Positions 27,534 through 42,115 of a stretch of 64,000 bases of DNA are shown here, one piece after another. The notes beneath the pieces are model-generated. The model saw only the letters and a program-made list of their open reading frames with translations, ran no database searches and was not told the DNA's origin. The translations under genes were made by a program, and so were the position numbers. Location: NCBI GenBank assembly GCA_944324675.1, contig CALUXE010000003.1, forward strand, positions 62,001 to 126,000. Reading direction: 5' to 3'. This DNA comes from an uncultured Elusimicrobiales bacterium. GTDB taxonomy: Bacteria; Elusimicrobiota; Elusimicrobia; Elusimicrobiales; Elusimicrobiaceae. How positions within the stretch are numbered: the first letter of the stretch is position 1; every line of letters starts with the position of its first letter.

Positions 27534-28106
27534 TTACCAATTCTCGCAGAGAAGCTCAAAATAAGCCTGAGCGTGAGCGCAAGCCGGGCATTTTTCCGGC
27601 GCTTCCTTGCCTTCATGCAAATACCCGCAGTTCAGACATCTCCATATAACGGGAGCGGATTTTTTAAACACCGTGCCATCAAGAATATTCTTCCTGAGTC
27701 CTTTATATCTGTTGGAATGTTGTTTTTCCGCTACGGCTATATTCTCCATAACCACTGCGATTTCTTCAAAACCTTCTTCCCTAGCAACTTTGGCGAAATC
27801 GGGATACATATGCTGCCATTCGTGGTCTTCGCCCGCGGCGGCTTCTTTAAGATTATCTTCCGTACTGCCGATTACCCCGGCAGGGAAAGAAGCCGTTATT
27901 TCAACTTCTCCGCCCTCTAAAAACTTGAACAGCCTTTCGGCGTGTTCTTTTTCCTGGGCGGCGGTTTCCTCAAAAATCTTGCTTATTTGGACATATCCGT
28001 CTTTCTTGGCTTTGCTGGCAAAGAAAGTATATCTGTTTCTGGCTTGCGATTCCCCGGCGAAAGCCGTAAGAATGTTTTTTTCAGTTTTTGTTCCTTTTAA
28101 GTTCAT
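27534..28106 (-). CDS. rbr: Rubrerythrin
   Basis: NADH-linked peroxide reductase of anaerobes, 190 residues. The ferritin-like four-helix domain carries the diiron ligands in AGESQARNRY, EETAAQEKEHAE and ENIAVAEKQHSNRY, and the C-terminal rubredoxin domain has RCLNCGYLHEG and KCPACAHAQAYFE, giving Cys-x2-Cys twice. It is the first gene of the six-gene oxygen-defence operon. GGAGG precedes the ATG. Upstream lie a TATACT -10 candidate at 28137-28132 and a dyad at 28157-28172. Confidence 0.97.
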   Translation of the reverse strand: MNLKGTKTEKNILTAFAGESQARNRYTFFASKAKKDGYVQISKIFEETAAQEKEHAERLFKFLEGGEVEITASFPAGVIGSTEDNLKEAAAGEDHEWQHMYPDFAKVAREEGFEEIAVVMENIAVAEKQHSNRYKGLRKNILDGTVFKKSAPVIWRCLNCGYLHEGKEAPEKCPACAHAQAYFELLCENW

Positions 28107-28131
28107 AGTTTGTAATTTCCTCCGTACAAAG

Positions 28132-28172
28132 AGTATATAAAATTAACCATTATTAAGTATATAGTTATATAC
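28132..28172 (-). promoter_or_regulatory. Putative rubrerythrin promoter region with dyad operator
   Basis: On the minus strand TATACT (28137-28132) is a good -10 box with predicted start about 19 bases before the ATG, but its -35 region is poor. A perfect seven-base inverted repeat, GTATATA and TATATAC separated by two bases (28157-28172), overlaps the -35 position. A regulator binding here could activate or block the oxygen-defence operon. It does not match the PerR or Rex consensus I know; the binding protein is unknown. Confidence 0.4.
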
Positions 28173-28207
28173 CTTTTTTACAAGTACCTTTTTTACAAGT
28201 ACCTTTT
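28171..28207. repeat. 15-bp tandem direct repeat upstream of dnaA and rbr
   Basis: ACCTTTTTTACAAGT occurs twice without error (28171-28185, 28186-28200), followed by seven bases of a third copy (ACCTTTT). It abuts the dyad in the shared rbr/dnaA intergenic region. It could be a binding-site array (replication or regulation) or simple slippage product. Confidence 0.85.
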
Positions 28208-28255
28208 AAGGAGCGTTTTTTGTTTAGAAAAAATACTTTTCAAAAACCCTGTTTA

Positions 28256-28285
28256 TTGACTAATTTTATCAAAAACTGCTAAAAT
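28256..28285 (+). promoter_or_regulatory. Putative dnaA promoter
   Basis: TTGACT (28256-28261), an 18-base spacer ending in TGC (near an extended -10), and TAAAAT (28280-28285) predict a start near 28292. The leader to the first candidate GTG is about 24 bases and no Shine-Dalgarno is evident in it. Confidence 0.55.
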
Positions 28286-28315
28286 TTACCCATATTGCGT
28301 TTTTAATATTTTATA

Positions 28316-29692
28316 GTGTGTTTGGTGTTTACGGTGGAAAATCTTAATATAAACGAAATTTGGGCCGCTCTTTTAAAAAAGCTGGAAAACAGCCTTGGTA
28401 AAGATGTATGCGAAATGTGGATAAAACCAATGAAAATTATCTCTTTTAACGGGGGTATTTTAAAAATTGAATTACCCAGCGAAGTTTGGCTTAAAACCAT
28501 TAAGGACAGATATGAAAACAGCCTATTGGAAGCTTTGACCGAAATTTTAAACACCACTTTTTCCATAGAGTATACCATAACTTCCAAGGAAGATCCTTCT
28601 CGGGATGATTATCACTCCCTGCCTGAAACTTATTCCTATCAGAGCAGAAATCCTTTTATAAACAAACTTAATTCTTACTTTACCTTTGAAGGTTTTATAG
28701 AAGGCCCTTCAAACAGATTTGCCTATAAAGCTTCAGAGGCGGTGGTAAAAAAGATGGGGGAAAGATCCAACAATCCTTTTGTTATCTTCAGCGCGCCGGG
28801 TTTGGGAAAAACCCACCTTTTACACGCTATAGGAAACCAAATATTAAAGGAAAAACCTTTCGCCAAAGTATTATATATGTCAGGGGAGGGTTTTGTTTCG
28901 GAATATATAGAATCTTTACAGAAATCGACACAGGATTCTTTTAGAAAAAAATATCGTTCTTTAGACTGTCTATTGATTGACGACATACAATTTGTTGTGG
29001 GAAAAGAGCGCTGCGAGGAAGAATTTTTCTATACTTTCAACAGTCTTTTTGACAACAGAAAACAGATTGTTTTAACTTCAGACAGGACGCCAAACCAGCT
29101 TGGGCTTAGCGAAAGATTGTCTTCAAGGCTTCTTTCGGGTATAGTAGCCGAGATAAAACGCCCCGATCTTGAAACCAGAATAGCGATTTTAAGGCAGAAA
29201 AGAGATTCAAACCAGTTTGATATTACCGATGACGTTTTGGCCTTTATAGCGGAAGGGGTGCAAGGCAGTATAAGGGAATTGGAAGGTTGTCTTTTCCGTT
29301 TATCAACATACTGCAATATCCACGGCGTAAACGCTACAATATCCATAGCCAAGGAAGTACTTGCAGATATTTTGACTCTTGAAAGGGAAAAATATTCCAT
29401 AAGCGTAAATCAAATAAAAAAAGTGGTATGCAAATATTTTAAGATAAGCATAGAAGATTTAAATTCAAAGAAAAAGAATAATTCCATAGCGTGGCCCAGG
29501 CAGGTTTCCATGTATTTGGCTACGGAGCTTACTTCTCTTTCACTGCCGGAAATAGGAAGAGAGTTTAACCGGGATCACTCTACGGTAATACACGCTAAGG
29601 AAAAGGTAAAGGAAGAAATAGACAATAATCTTCTTTTTGCGCCTATTATCAATGACTTAATAACAAAGGTAAAAGCTGTTGACAACAATTAA
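28316..29692 (+). CDS. dnaA: Chromosomal replication initiator DnaA
   Basis: Origin-binding AAA+ ATPase. Domain I starts at [16 protein letters not shown], Walker A is SAPGLGKT (159-166), Walker B LLIDDIQF, and the C-terminal domain IV ends with the DnaA signature [15 protein letters not shown]. The start is uncertain: GTG codons at 28316, 28325 and 28334 are in frame, and family N-termini and the promoter position fit 28334 as well. It diverges from rubrerythrin and is followed by a 136-base gap with DnaA-box-like sequences, then dnaN. Confidence 0.96.
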   Translation: MCLVFTVENLNINEIWAALLKKLENSLGKDVCEMWIKPMKIISFNGGILKIELPSEVWLKTIKDRYENSLLEALTEILNTTFSIEYTITSKEDPSRDDYHSLPETYSYQSRNPFINKLNSYFTFEGFIEGPSNRFAYKASEAVVKKMGERSNNPFVIFSAPGLGKTHLLHAIGNQILKEKPFAKVLYMSGEGFVSEYIESLQKSTQDSFRKKYRSLDCLLIDDIQFVVGKERCEEEFFYTFNSLFDNRKQIVLTSDRTPNQLGLSERLSSRLLSGIVAEIKRPDLETRIAILRQKRDSNQFDITDDVLAFIAEGVQGSIRELEGCLFRLSTYCNIHGVNATISIAKEVLADILTLEREKYSISVNQIKKVVCKYFKISIEDLNSKKKNNSIAWPRQVSMYLATELTSLSLPEIGREFNRDHSTVIHAKEKVKEEIDNNLLFAPIINDLITKVKAVDNN

Positions 29693-29828
29693 CATTACCG
29701 TTTTTTGATAATTAATGTTTATAATGTTGATAAAAAGTGACAACCATCAACAAATTACTAAAAAGATTTGTATAGTGCCATGAACATTATCAACACAATT
29801 AACAGGATATAATAATAAGGATAATAAT
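29677..29828. promoter_or_regulatory. Candidate oriC in the dnaA-dnaN gap
   Basis: Two copies of TTATCAACA, one mismatch from the DnaA box TTATCCACA, occur on opposite strands (29725-29733 minus, 29787-29795 plus). Related sequences TTGTCAACA (29677-29685, minus) and CCATCAACA (29744-29752, plus) lie between or beside them, all in very AT-rich DNA. TATAAT at 29720-29725 could be the dnaN -10 box. The placement between dnaA and dnaN is a classic oriC position, and three parS-like sites lie 8-10 kb away. Confidence 0.55.
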
Positions 29829-30938
29829 ATGAAGATAAATATTACTAAGGAAAATTTTTTGGAAGGCATACAAATTATTCAATCGGGATTATCAGGCAGA
29901 ACTACCTTGCCGATTCTCTATAATTTTCTTATGGAAGCGCAGGACGGTAATGTCAAATTGACCAGAACCGATATGGAAATGGCTACCATACACAATATAA
30001 AAGCCGAAGTATTGGAAAAAGGATCAATAACCGTACCGTTAAAGGAATTTGCCGATATATTAAAAAATTTACCTTCAAACCAAGAAATAAATTTGGAAAC
30101 GGACGAAAATAATAAACTTCATATTAAAAGCGGCAAGTCTAAATTTTGGGTAATAGGAACTCCCAAGAGCGAATATCCGATAGTGCCGGAAATAGAAAGG
30201 AACGAAAATTTCAGCATAAAAGCCAAAGAGATAAAAGAGATGGTAGAAAATACGATATTTTCTTCCTCCACTCAAGAAACCAGATATGTTTTAAACGGAC
30301 TTTTATGGGTTAACACGGCCGAGAAATTTGAACTTGTCGCCACCGATGGCAGAAGGTTGGCTTTGGCTACAGCGCCCGCTTTACAAAATTCCAAGGAATT
30401 TAAAATAATAGTCCCCAGCAAGATTTTAAACGAGCTGTTGAAACTTTTGACGATAAACAAACCCTCAGACGAAGATTTTATAGACGTAACCGTAAGCGCC
30501 AATCAAATAAGTTTCAATATGAAGGACACGACTTTTATATCGAGACTTATAGAAGGCAATTTCCCTAATTATGAGCAGGTTATTCCTACTAAGAAAAATA
30601 TTATTCTTAAAGTTAACGCGAAGGAATTATTGTCTTCCACCAAGCGCGCCGCTTTATGCGCGGGCGATTTGGGAGGAACGGTGAAGTATTCTCTAAGCAA
30701 TAATTTGCTTGGCATATCTGCCAGTTCTTCGAAGATGGATTTTTCCGATGAGCTTAAAGTTGAATGTGAATGCGAAGATTTCAGCACTTCTTTTAATCCT
30801 CAGTATTTAATAGACGTCCTGAAGATAGTCGACAGCGATAATATCGTATTTTCGTTTGTAAACGGCTCCAATCCCGTATTGGCGGAACCGGAGAATAAGG
30901 ACCAATATAAATACGTTATTATGCCGGTAAAGGCTTAG
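29829..30938 (+). CDS. dnaN: DNA polymerase III beta sliding clamp
   Basis: Ring-shaped processivity clamp, 369 residues, three similar domains. Family marks are GLSGRTTLPILYNFLMEA near the N-terminus, LVATDGRRLA in the middle, and the C-terminal ending YVIMPVKA (usual form Y-x-x-MP-[VM]-[RK]). AATAAGGATAATAAT precedes the ATG. The gene follows the candidate oriC and is four bases before dciA. Confidence 0.97.
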   Translation: MKINITKENFLEGIQIIQSGLSGRTTLPILYNFLMEAQDGNVKLTRTDMEMATIHNIKAEVLEKGSITVPLKEFADILKNLPSNQEINLETDENNKLHIKSGKSKFWVIGTPKSEYPIVPEIERNENFSIKAKEIKEMVENTIFSSSTQETRYVLNGLLWVNTAEKFELVATDGRRLALATAPALQNSKEFKIIVPSKILNELLKLLTINKPSDEDFIDVTVSANQISFNMKDTTFISRLIEGNFPNYEQVIPTKKNIILKVNAKELLSSTKRAALCAGDLGGTVKYSLSNNLLGISASSSKMDFSDELKVECECEDFSTSFNPQYLIDVLKIVDSDNIVFSFVNGSNPVLAEPENKDQYKYVIMPVKA

Positions 30939-30942
30939 GCTG

Positions 30943-33716
<2,774 letters not shown>

Positions 33717-33727
33717 GGAGTATTTAA

Positions 33728-36247
33728 ATGGCAGAGAATTTAAACAATAATTCGCAGGAACAGGAAGTAAAAAGCGTTGATTTGTTCGGCAGTATAAAAC
33801 AGCGCGATGTAGGCGAGGAAATGAAGAAGTCCTTTATAGATTACGCCATGAGCGTAATCGTCAGCCGCGCGCTGCCCGATGTCAGGGACGGTTTAAAACC
33901 GGTGCACAGGCGCATATTATACGCTATGCAGGAGATGGGCCTCAAATACAACAAGCCGTTTAAGAAATCTGCCCGTGTGGTGGGTGATGTTTTGGGTAAA
34001 TACCATCCGCACGGCGATACGGCGGTATATGACGCCTTAGTGCGTATGGCGCAGGATTTTTCAATGCGCAAGATGCTGGTGAACGGGCAGGGCAACTTCG
34101 GTTCGGTTGACGGCGACAGCGCCGCGGCGATGAGGTATACCGAAGTCCGCCTGCAGGCGATAGCCGATGAGCTTTTGGAAGATATAGATAAAGACACCGT
34201 AAAATTTGTACCGAACTACGACGGCTCCTTGCAGGAGCCTTCGGTGCTGCCGGGCAAAATGCCGCAGCTTTTGGTAAACGGGTCCAACGGCATCGCGGTA
34301 GGTATGGCGACGAATATCCCTACGCACAATCTAGGCGAAATCTGCGACGGCATAATAGCCTTGATAAAGAACCCGGCTATAACGACCAAGGAAATGATGC
34401 AAATAGTAAAGGGGCCGGATTTCCCTACGGGCGGGATACTGCGCGGCACTAAGGGCGTATTTGATTATTTTGAAACGGGCAAAGGCTCTTTAAAGATACA
34501 GGCCAAAGCGGAAATTGAGGAAATGAAAGGCGGGCGCGAGGCTATAATCGTTACGGAGATACCCTATCAAGTCAACAAGACTAATCTTATAGAAACGATA
34601 GCGGGCCTGGTCAAGGATAAGAAGATAATGGAAATATCGGATATCCGCGACGAATCCGACCGCAGAGGCATGCGCCTGGTAATAGAGTTAAAAAGGGACG
34701 GCAACGGCCAAGTGGTATTGAACCAGCTGTATAAGCATACGCAGCTGCAGAGTTCTTTCAGCGTGAATATGCTGGCGATAGTAGACGGCAAGCCGCGCGT
34801 ATTGGGTATGAAGGAAGCTATGCGCCAATACATCAAACACCGCCAGGAAGTTATCACCAACCGCACCCGCTTTGATTTGAACAAAGCTTTAAAGCGCGAA
34901 CATATCTTGGAAGGATTGTTGGTCGCTATAGCGCATATGGACGAAGTGGTAAGCATAATCCGCAAATCCAAGGACGCGGCGGAAGCGAAACTTAACTTAA
35001 TGACGCGCTTTAAGCTCAGCGAAGCGCAAACGCAGGCCATTTTGGATATGAGGCTGCACCAGCTGACGCAGCTTTCTTCCATAGCGATAGAGCAGGAGCA
35101 GAAAGACTTGGTAGCCTTGATAAAGGAATTGCAGGACATTTTGGGATCCACGCAGAGGATATTGGATATTATTGTTACGGAACTTGGCGAGATGAAGAAG
35201 AACTACGGCGACGCCCGCAGGACGGAAATATCCAATGAGGTATCGGACTTTTCCATAGAAGACCTTATAGAGGAAGAGGATGTCGTAATAACTTTGTCCA
35301 ATGACGGCTACGCCAAGAGGATTCCTTTAGACACCTATAAATCGCAAAACCGCGGCGGCAAAGGTATAATAGGCGGCAAGACGAAAGAGGAAGACTTTAT
35401 AGAGCATCTTTTCGTTACGTCGAGCCACTCCACGATACTGATGTTTACCAACAGGGGCAGGGTGTTTGCCTTAAAGGCATTTGAGATACCGGAAGGCAAC
35501 AGGCAGTCCAAAGGCAAGGCGATAGTGAACCTGTTGCAGATAAGCGGGGAAGAGAAAGTAACTTCCGCGATAGCGTTTAAGGATTTTGACCCCAAGAACT
35601 GCGGGGAAACTTACCTTACGATGTGCACGAGAATGGGCACGATAAAGAGGGTGGAACTCAGCGAGTTTGCCAATATCAGGCGCACGGGCATAATAGCGAT
35701 CGGCCTTGAGGAAGGCGACGTGTTGGTGTCGGTGCAGGAAACGCACGGCAAGAGCGACATTATAATCGCGACGAAGAACGGCAAGTCCATAAGGTTTGAC
35801 GAGAACCAGGTAAGATCGATGGGCAGAACGGCCAAAGGCGTAAGGGGCATAAAACTTGCGCAGGGCGACAGCGTAATCGGTATGGAACAAGCCGAGCGCG
35901 ACGGCGAGCAGCCGGATGTTCTGTCCGTATGCGAAAACGGCTACGGCAAACGCACGGAATTCAGCGAATACAGAACGCAGAACCGCGGCGGAAGCGGGGT
36001 CATTACGATAAAGACGACCCAGCGCAACGGCTGCGTGGCGGGCATCAAGCTGGTGGACGAGAGCAAGGACCTTATGGTCATAACGGAAAAGGGCATGGCG
36101 ATAAGGATCCGCTGCGAGGAAATCCGCTCCGTCGGCAGGAACGCGCAAGGCGTAAGATTGGTCAGGCTTGAGGATAATGACAAAATCTCGCGCGTGGCGC
36201 CGGTGGTGAAAGAGGAAGAAGAAAAACCGGAAGACAGCGCGAAATAA
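33728..36247 (+). CDS. gyrA: DNA gyrase subunit A
   Basis: DNA-cleaving subunit of gyrase, 839 residues. The N-terminus has [20 protein letters not shown], and catalytic Tyr137 is in [10 protein letters not shown]. The C-terminal beta-pinwheel includes the GyrA box as QNRGGKG (usual form QRRGGKG), which separates gyrase from topoisomerase IV; a second copy reads QNRGGSG. The ribosome site is AAGGAG. It ends the dnaA-dnaN-dciA-gyrB-gyrA run at a strong terminator. Confidence 0.97.
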   Translation: MAENLNNNSQEQEVKSVDLFGSIKQRDVGEEMKKSFIDYAMSVIVSRALPDVRDGLKPVHRRILYAMQEMGLKYNKPFKKSARVVGDVLGKYHPHGDTAVYDALVRMAQDFSMRKMLVNGQGNFGSVDGDSAAAMRYTEVRLQAIADELLEDIDKDTVKFVPNYDGSLQEPSVLPGKMPQLLVNGSNGIAVGMATNIPTHNLGEICDGIIALIKNPAITTKEMMQIVKGPDFPTGGILRGTKGVFDYFETGKGSLKIQAKAEIEEMKGGREAIIVTEIPYQVNKTNLIETIAGLVKDKKIMEISDIRDESDRRGMRLVIELKRDGNGQVVLNQLYKHTQLQSSFSVNMLAIVDGKPRVLGMKEAMRQYIKHRQEVITNRTRFDLNKALKREHILEGLLVAIAHMDEVVSIIRKSKDAAEAKLNLMTRFKLSEAQTQAILDMRLHQLTQLSSIAIEQEQKDLVALIKELQDILGSTQRILDIIVTELGEMKKNYGDARRTEISNEVSDFSIEDLIEEEDVVITLSNDGYAKRIPLDTYKSQNRGGKGIIGGKTKEEDFIEHLFVTSSHSTILMFTNRGRVFALKAFEIPEGNRQSKGKAIVNLLQISGEEKVTSAIAFKDFDPKNCGETYLTMCTRMGTIKRVELSEFANIRRTGIIAIGLEEGDVLVSVQETHGKSDIIIATKNGKSIRFDENQVRSMGRTAKGVRGIKLAQGDSVIGMEQAERDGEQPDVLSVCENGYGKRTEFSEYRTQNRGGSGVITIKTTQRNGCVAGIKLVDESKDLMVITEKGMAIRIRCEEIRSVGRNAQGVRLVRLEDNDKISRVAPVVKEEEEKPEDSAK

Positions 36248-36270
36248 AATTTAACCTAGCTGGTTAAAGT

Positions 36271-36303
36271 AAAAGCCCCGCTTGCAATAAGGCGGGGCTT
36301 TTT
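36271..36303 (+). terminator. Intrinsic terminator after gyrA
   Basis: An 11-base stem (AAAAGCCCCGC/GCGGGGCTTTT) with a ten-base loop, followed by more T, lies 23 bases past the gyrA stop. The following 175 bases before nusB hold no gene or repeat I can see. Confidence 0.9.
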
Positions 36304-36481
36304 GTCGGGGGAAGTATAATGGCGAAGGCTCTTTTGGGAAAAGGCCGGCCAAGCGGTATTTATTTCCTAAGGGGATAAACCTATCGTTTCGGATCTTTTA
36401 AGCTAATAAGCGGATGCTTTACTTTCCCATATTTGATAAAATTAATAACAGCGGTGCAAATTAATATTTTCGGGACAATTT

Positions 36482-38891
<2,410 letters not shown>

Positions 38892-38909
38892 ACAGGGGAA
38901 AGGGGCTTG

Positions 38910-38938
38910 TTTGGAAAGGCCTCTTTTTTTTGTATAAT
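38910..38938 (+). promoter_or_regulatory. Putative glmU promoter
   Basis: A perfect TATAAT (38933-38938) is preceded at 17 bases by TTTGGA, a weak -35. The start near 38945 would give a leader of about 35 bases to glmU. A T-run just upstream, with a partly paired AGGGGCTT/AAGGCCTCT hairpin, may end the ligA transcript. Confidence 0.45.
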
Positions 38939-38979
38939 ATATACAGTAGTAAAGATTCTACGGCAAGAGTAAAGGAATT

Positions 38980-40377
38980 ATGGTAGCCAAAAAAAATCTA
39001 TGCGTGCTAATTCTCGCAGGCGGGAAAGGCACGAGAATGAAGTCTTCAACACCAAAACCATTGCATGAAATCTGCGGCGGGCCTATACTTTCGCACATAC
39101 TTAAGACGGCCCAAAAATTAAAGCCTTCGGCCATAGGCGTACTTACCGGCCATCAGGCGGGCCTTTTAAAGCAAACGGTACAAGACAATTTGGATAACTG
39201 GGGAATAAAAACCCCGGTGGAATTTTTATTGCAGAAAAATCTTACCGGCAGCGGAACGGCGGTAAAGGATTCGCTGCCTTTTATCAAAAAATACGACAAT
39301 GTTCTGATTTTGGCGGGCGACGCCCCTTTGGTGCGAGCGGAAACTTTAAAGCAACTCATTAAACGCCACAATGACAAAAAGGCGTCTTGTACGGTATTTA
39401 CGGTCAATATAGAAAATCCTTACGGCTACGGGCGTATAGTTAAGGAAGAGGACGGCTCTTTCAAGAAGATCGTCGAACAGAGCGAAGCCGACGAGAAAAC
39501 CGCTTTGATAAAGGAAGTCAATTCCGGCATGTATATTTTTGATACGCCTCTTTTGATAAAGATGCTGGCCTATTTAAAGCCGCAAGGCGCAAAGAAGGAA
39601 TATTATCTTACCGATACCTTAGGCTTGCTTAAGGAAAACGGCAAGAAGGTGGAAGTATATAAGGCGGAGGACTTTACTGAAGCTATGGGAATAAACTCCA
39701 AGAAGCAGCTTGCGCAAGCGGCCGCCATAATGAGGAAAAGAACAAACGAAGCTTTAATGGCCTCTGGAGTAACGATAATCCACCCCGAGGTTACCTATAT
39801 AGACGCTACGGTCAAAATAGGGGCTGACAGCGTCGTATATCCCAACAGCCACATACAAGGCAAGACTGTAATCGGCAAGAACTGTATCATCGGGCCGGAC
39901 TGCTGGATAGAAAACAGCAAAATAGAAGACGGCGCGGTAATAAAGAGCGGCAGCTATATAACGGATTCTACCGTAGGCAAGAAGTGCCAAGTGGGTCCTT
40001 ATGCTCATTTAAGGCCGAGCGCGGTTTTAAAAGAAGGCGCGAAAGTGGGCAATTATGTGGAGATAAAAAAGGCTGTAATAGGTAAAGGGTCTAAGGTATC
40101 GCATTTGACGTATATAGGCGATACGGAAATGGGTGCGGGCGTCAATGTAGGCGCGGGCACGATTACCTGCAATTATGACGGGGTAAACAAACACAAGACG
40201 GTAATAGGCGATGATGTCTTTGTAGGATCCAACACGAATTTTGTTGCACCGGTAAAGATAGGGCGCGGCGCCAAGATAGGCGCGGGCTCTACCGTGACGG
40301 AAGATATACCTGCGGGCGAATTGGCGATAGCCAGGGCGCGGCAGGTGAATTTAAACAGGAAGAAAGGGAAGAAATAA
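38980..40377 (+). CDS. glmU: Bifunctional GlcNAc-1-P uridylyltransferase / GlcN-1-P acetyltransferase
   Basis: Makes UDP-GlcNAc for peptidoglycan and LPS, 465 residues. The pyrophosphorylase domain opens with LILAGGKGTRMKS and has NVLILAGDAPLV and GYGRIV; the second half is a left-handed beta-helix of hexapeptide repeats (from about 255) ending with GAGTITCNYDGVNKHKT and FVGSNTNFVAPVKIG, the acetyltransferase region. It heads the glmU-prs-rplY-pth order also known from Firmicutes. Confidence 0.96.
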   Translation: MVAKKNLCVLILAGGKGTRMKSSTPKPLHEICGGPILSHILKTAQKLKPSAIGVLTGHQAGLLKQTVQDNLDNWGIKTPVEFLLQKNLTGSGTAVKDSLPFIKKYDNVLILAGDAPLVRAETLKQLIKRHNDKKASCTVFTVNIENPYGYGRIVKEEDGSFKKIVEQSEADEKTALIKEVNSGMYIFDTPLLIKMLAYLKPQGAKKEYYLTDTLGLLKENGKKVEVYKAEDFTEAMGINSKKQLAQAAAIMRKRTNEALMASGVTIIHPEVTYIDATVKIGADSVVYPNSHIQGKTVIGKNCIIGPDCWIENSKIEDGAVIKSGSYITDSTVGKKCQVGPYAHLRPSAVLKEGAKVGNYVEIKKAVIGKGSKVSHLTYIGDTEMGAGVNVGAGTITCNYDGVNKHKTVIGDDVFVGSNTNFVAPVKIGRGAKIGAGSTVTEDIPAGELAIARARQVNLNRKKGKK

Positions 40378-40380
40378 AAA

Positions 40381-41331
40381 ATGATACGTTGCCAATGTAC
40401 CAGAGATTTAAAGGTATTTACCTGTAACGCGAACAGGCCCTTGGCGGAAAAGATAGCCAAGCATTTGGGCAAAGAGCTGGGCGCCTTGCGGGTGGACCGG
40501 TTCGCCGACGGCGAGGTAGACGTTCAAATATTGGAAAGCGTGCGCGGCGCGGATTGCTATATAATCCAGCCGACATGTTCGCCCGCCAATGAAAATCTTA
40601 TGGAATTGCTTGTCGCCATAGACGCCATGCGCCGCGCGAGCGCGGGACGAATAACGGCGGTAATACCTTACTTTGGTTATGCCCGTGCCGACAGGAAGAG
40701 CAACCCCCGCGTACCTATAACCGCAAAATTGGTGTCAAATTTGATAGCCATGGCAGGGGCTGACAGGGTAATGTCTATGGACTTGCACGCCGGACAAATA
40801 CAAGGTTTTTTTGATATACCGGTGGACCATTTAAGGGCAAGAGGCGTATTTTTAGAGTATTTCCTTAAGAATAAACCAAAAGACTTGGTGGTGGTTTCGC
40901 CTGATGTAGGAGGGGTGGAACGGGCCAGAAAATTCGCCGCGAAAATGGAGGCGGGCTTGGTCATTATAGACAAACGCCGCCCCAAAAAGAACGAGGCCGT
41001 GGTTTATAATGTCATCGGTGATGTAAAAGACAAAACGGTTATAATCGTTGACGATATCGTTGATACCGCCGGCACTTTATCTGCGGTGGCCAATAAGGTA
41101 AAGGAAAACGGCGCGAAAAAGATTTACGCGGTTTGCACGCACGGGGTCCTTTCCAGGGACGGCGTGGACAAAATAGAACACTCCGCGATAGAAAAATTGT
41201 TTATTACCGACACTTTGCCGGAAAAACGCAAAGCGAGCGATAAAATACAAGTGTTAAGCATAGCGCATATTTTTGCCGACGCGATAAAGAGAAATCATGA
41301 CGGCAGCTCTATAAGCGAGATGTTTAAATAA
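40381..41331 (+). CDS. prs: Ribose-phosphate pyrophosphokinase
   Basis: Makes PRPP from ribose 5-phosphate and ATP, 316 residues. VIPYFGYARADRK is the ATP-binding loop, SMDLHAGQIQGFF the catalytic histidine region, and VIIVDDIVDTAGTL the PRPP-binding signature. It starts three bases after glmU, in the same direction. Confidence 0.97.
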   Translation: MIRCQCTRDLKVFTCNANRPLAEKIAKHLGKELGALRVDRFADGEVDVQILESVRGADCYIIQPTCSPANENLMELLVAIDAMRRASAGRITAVIPYFGYARADRKSNPRVPITAKLVSNLIAMAGADRVMSMDLHAGQIQGFFDIPVDHLRARGVFLEYFLKNKPKDLVVVSPDVGGVERARKFAAKMEAGLVIIDKRRPKKNEAVVYNVIGDVKDKTVIIVDDIVDTAGTLSAVANKVKENGAKKIYAVCTHGVLSRDGVDKIEHSAIEKLFITDTLPEKRKASDKIQVLSIAHIFADAIKRNHDGSSISEMFK

Positions 41332-41371
41332 AAATTTCAAATAAAAAACAGAAGTTGGAGGAAGCAGCACA

Positions 41372-42037
41372 ATGGAAAAGATAAAAGTAACAGCCCAAGC
41401 CAGGCAGAAAGCCGGAGTCAGGGGCGAACTTTCTAAATTAAGAGCGATGAAACAGATTCCCGCCGTTATCTATGGCGCGGGCAAAGAGCCTGCCAGCATA
41501 ACGGTCTCGGAAAAAGATTTGATTGCCATACAGAAAGCCGGCGGCAATGTAATAGTTGAGATATCTTTGCCCACAGGCAAAGAGCAGGCTATCATAAAGG
41601 AAGTACAGTATCATGTCGTAAAAGACACTCCGATACACATTGATTTCCAAAGAGTATCCATGGACCACGCCATTGAAACGGTGGTACCGGTTATGTTGGT
41701 GGGAGAATGCGCTTTCGCCAAGGCAAACGGCGCGATTGTGGACCACATATTGCGCGAAGTAACGATAAAATGTCTGCCGGCCGATATTCCGCACCATATT
41801 GAAGTGGATATTACCAATGTTACCTTGGATAATCACATATCCGTAGCGGACATTAAAGCGCCCAAAGGCGTAACGATATTGGGCGAAGGAGAGAGAACGG
41901 TCGTCCATGTGCTTATGCCTAAGGACGAACCCGCTCCCGCGCCGGCCGCCGCACCCGCGGCTGATGCGCCCGCTCAGCCTGAGCTTTCCGCCACTAAAGG
42001 CAAGAAAGAAGAAGAAGGCGAAGCGGCCAAGAAATAA
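41372..42037 (+). CDS. rplY: Ribosomal protein bL25, long (CTC/TL5) form
   Basis: 5S rRNA-binding protein of 221 residues with an N-terminal L25 domain (PAVIYGAGKEP) and the C-terminal TL5 beta domain (VPVMLVGECAFAKANGAIVD). The tail from about 190 is rich in Ala/Pro, then charged (EEEGEAAKK), and probably disordered. GGAGGAAG precedes the ATG. The position between prs and pth is conserved in many bacteria. Confidence 0.95.
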   Translation: MEKIKVTAQARQKAGVRGELSKLRAMKQIPAVIYGAGKEPASITVSEKDLIAIQKAGGNVIVEISLPTGKEQAIIKEVQYHVVKDTPIHIDFQRVSMDHAIETVVPVMLVGECAFAKANGAIVDHILREVTIKCLPADIPHHIEVDITNVTLDNHISVADIKAPKGVTILGEGERTVVHVLMPKDEPAPAPAAAPAADAPAQPELSATKGKKEEEGEAAKK

Positions 42038-42048
42038 TCTTGCGTGTG

Positions 42049-42079
42049 AAGGGGCGTATTTCTATACGCCCCTTCTTTT
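42049..42079 (+). terminator. Intrinsic terminator after rplY (first of two)
   Basis: AAGGGGCGTAT and ATACGCCCCTT form an 11-base stem with a four-base loop, followed by CTTTTT. Confidence 0.9.
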
Positions 42080-42083
42080 TAAG

Positions 42084-42107
42084 ACCTGCTTTTTGCAGGT
42101 ATTTTTT
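42084..42107 (+). terminator. Second hairpin terminator just upstream of pth
   Basis: ACCTGC/GCAGGT with a five-T loop and a following ATTTTTT lies ten bases after the first terminator and nine before the pth ATG. Tandem hairpins so close to a start could tune read-through into pth. Confidence 0.7.
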
Positions 42108-42115
42108 ATAAGTTT

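Noticed and set aside
28171-28207. CRISPR-like repeat
   Set aside because: The repeat is 15 bases and directly tandem, with no spacers and no cas genes.
33841-36183. Several long minus-strand frames opposite gyrA
   Set aside because: All are shadows of gyrA; none has a ribosome site or a recognisable domain.
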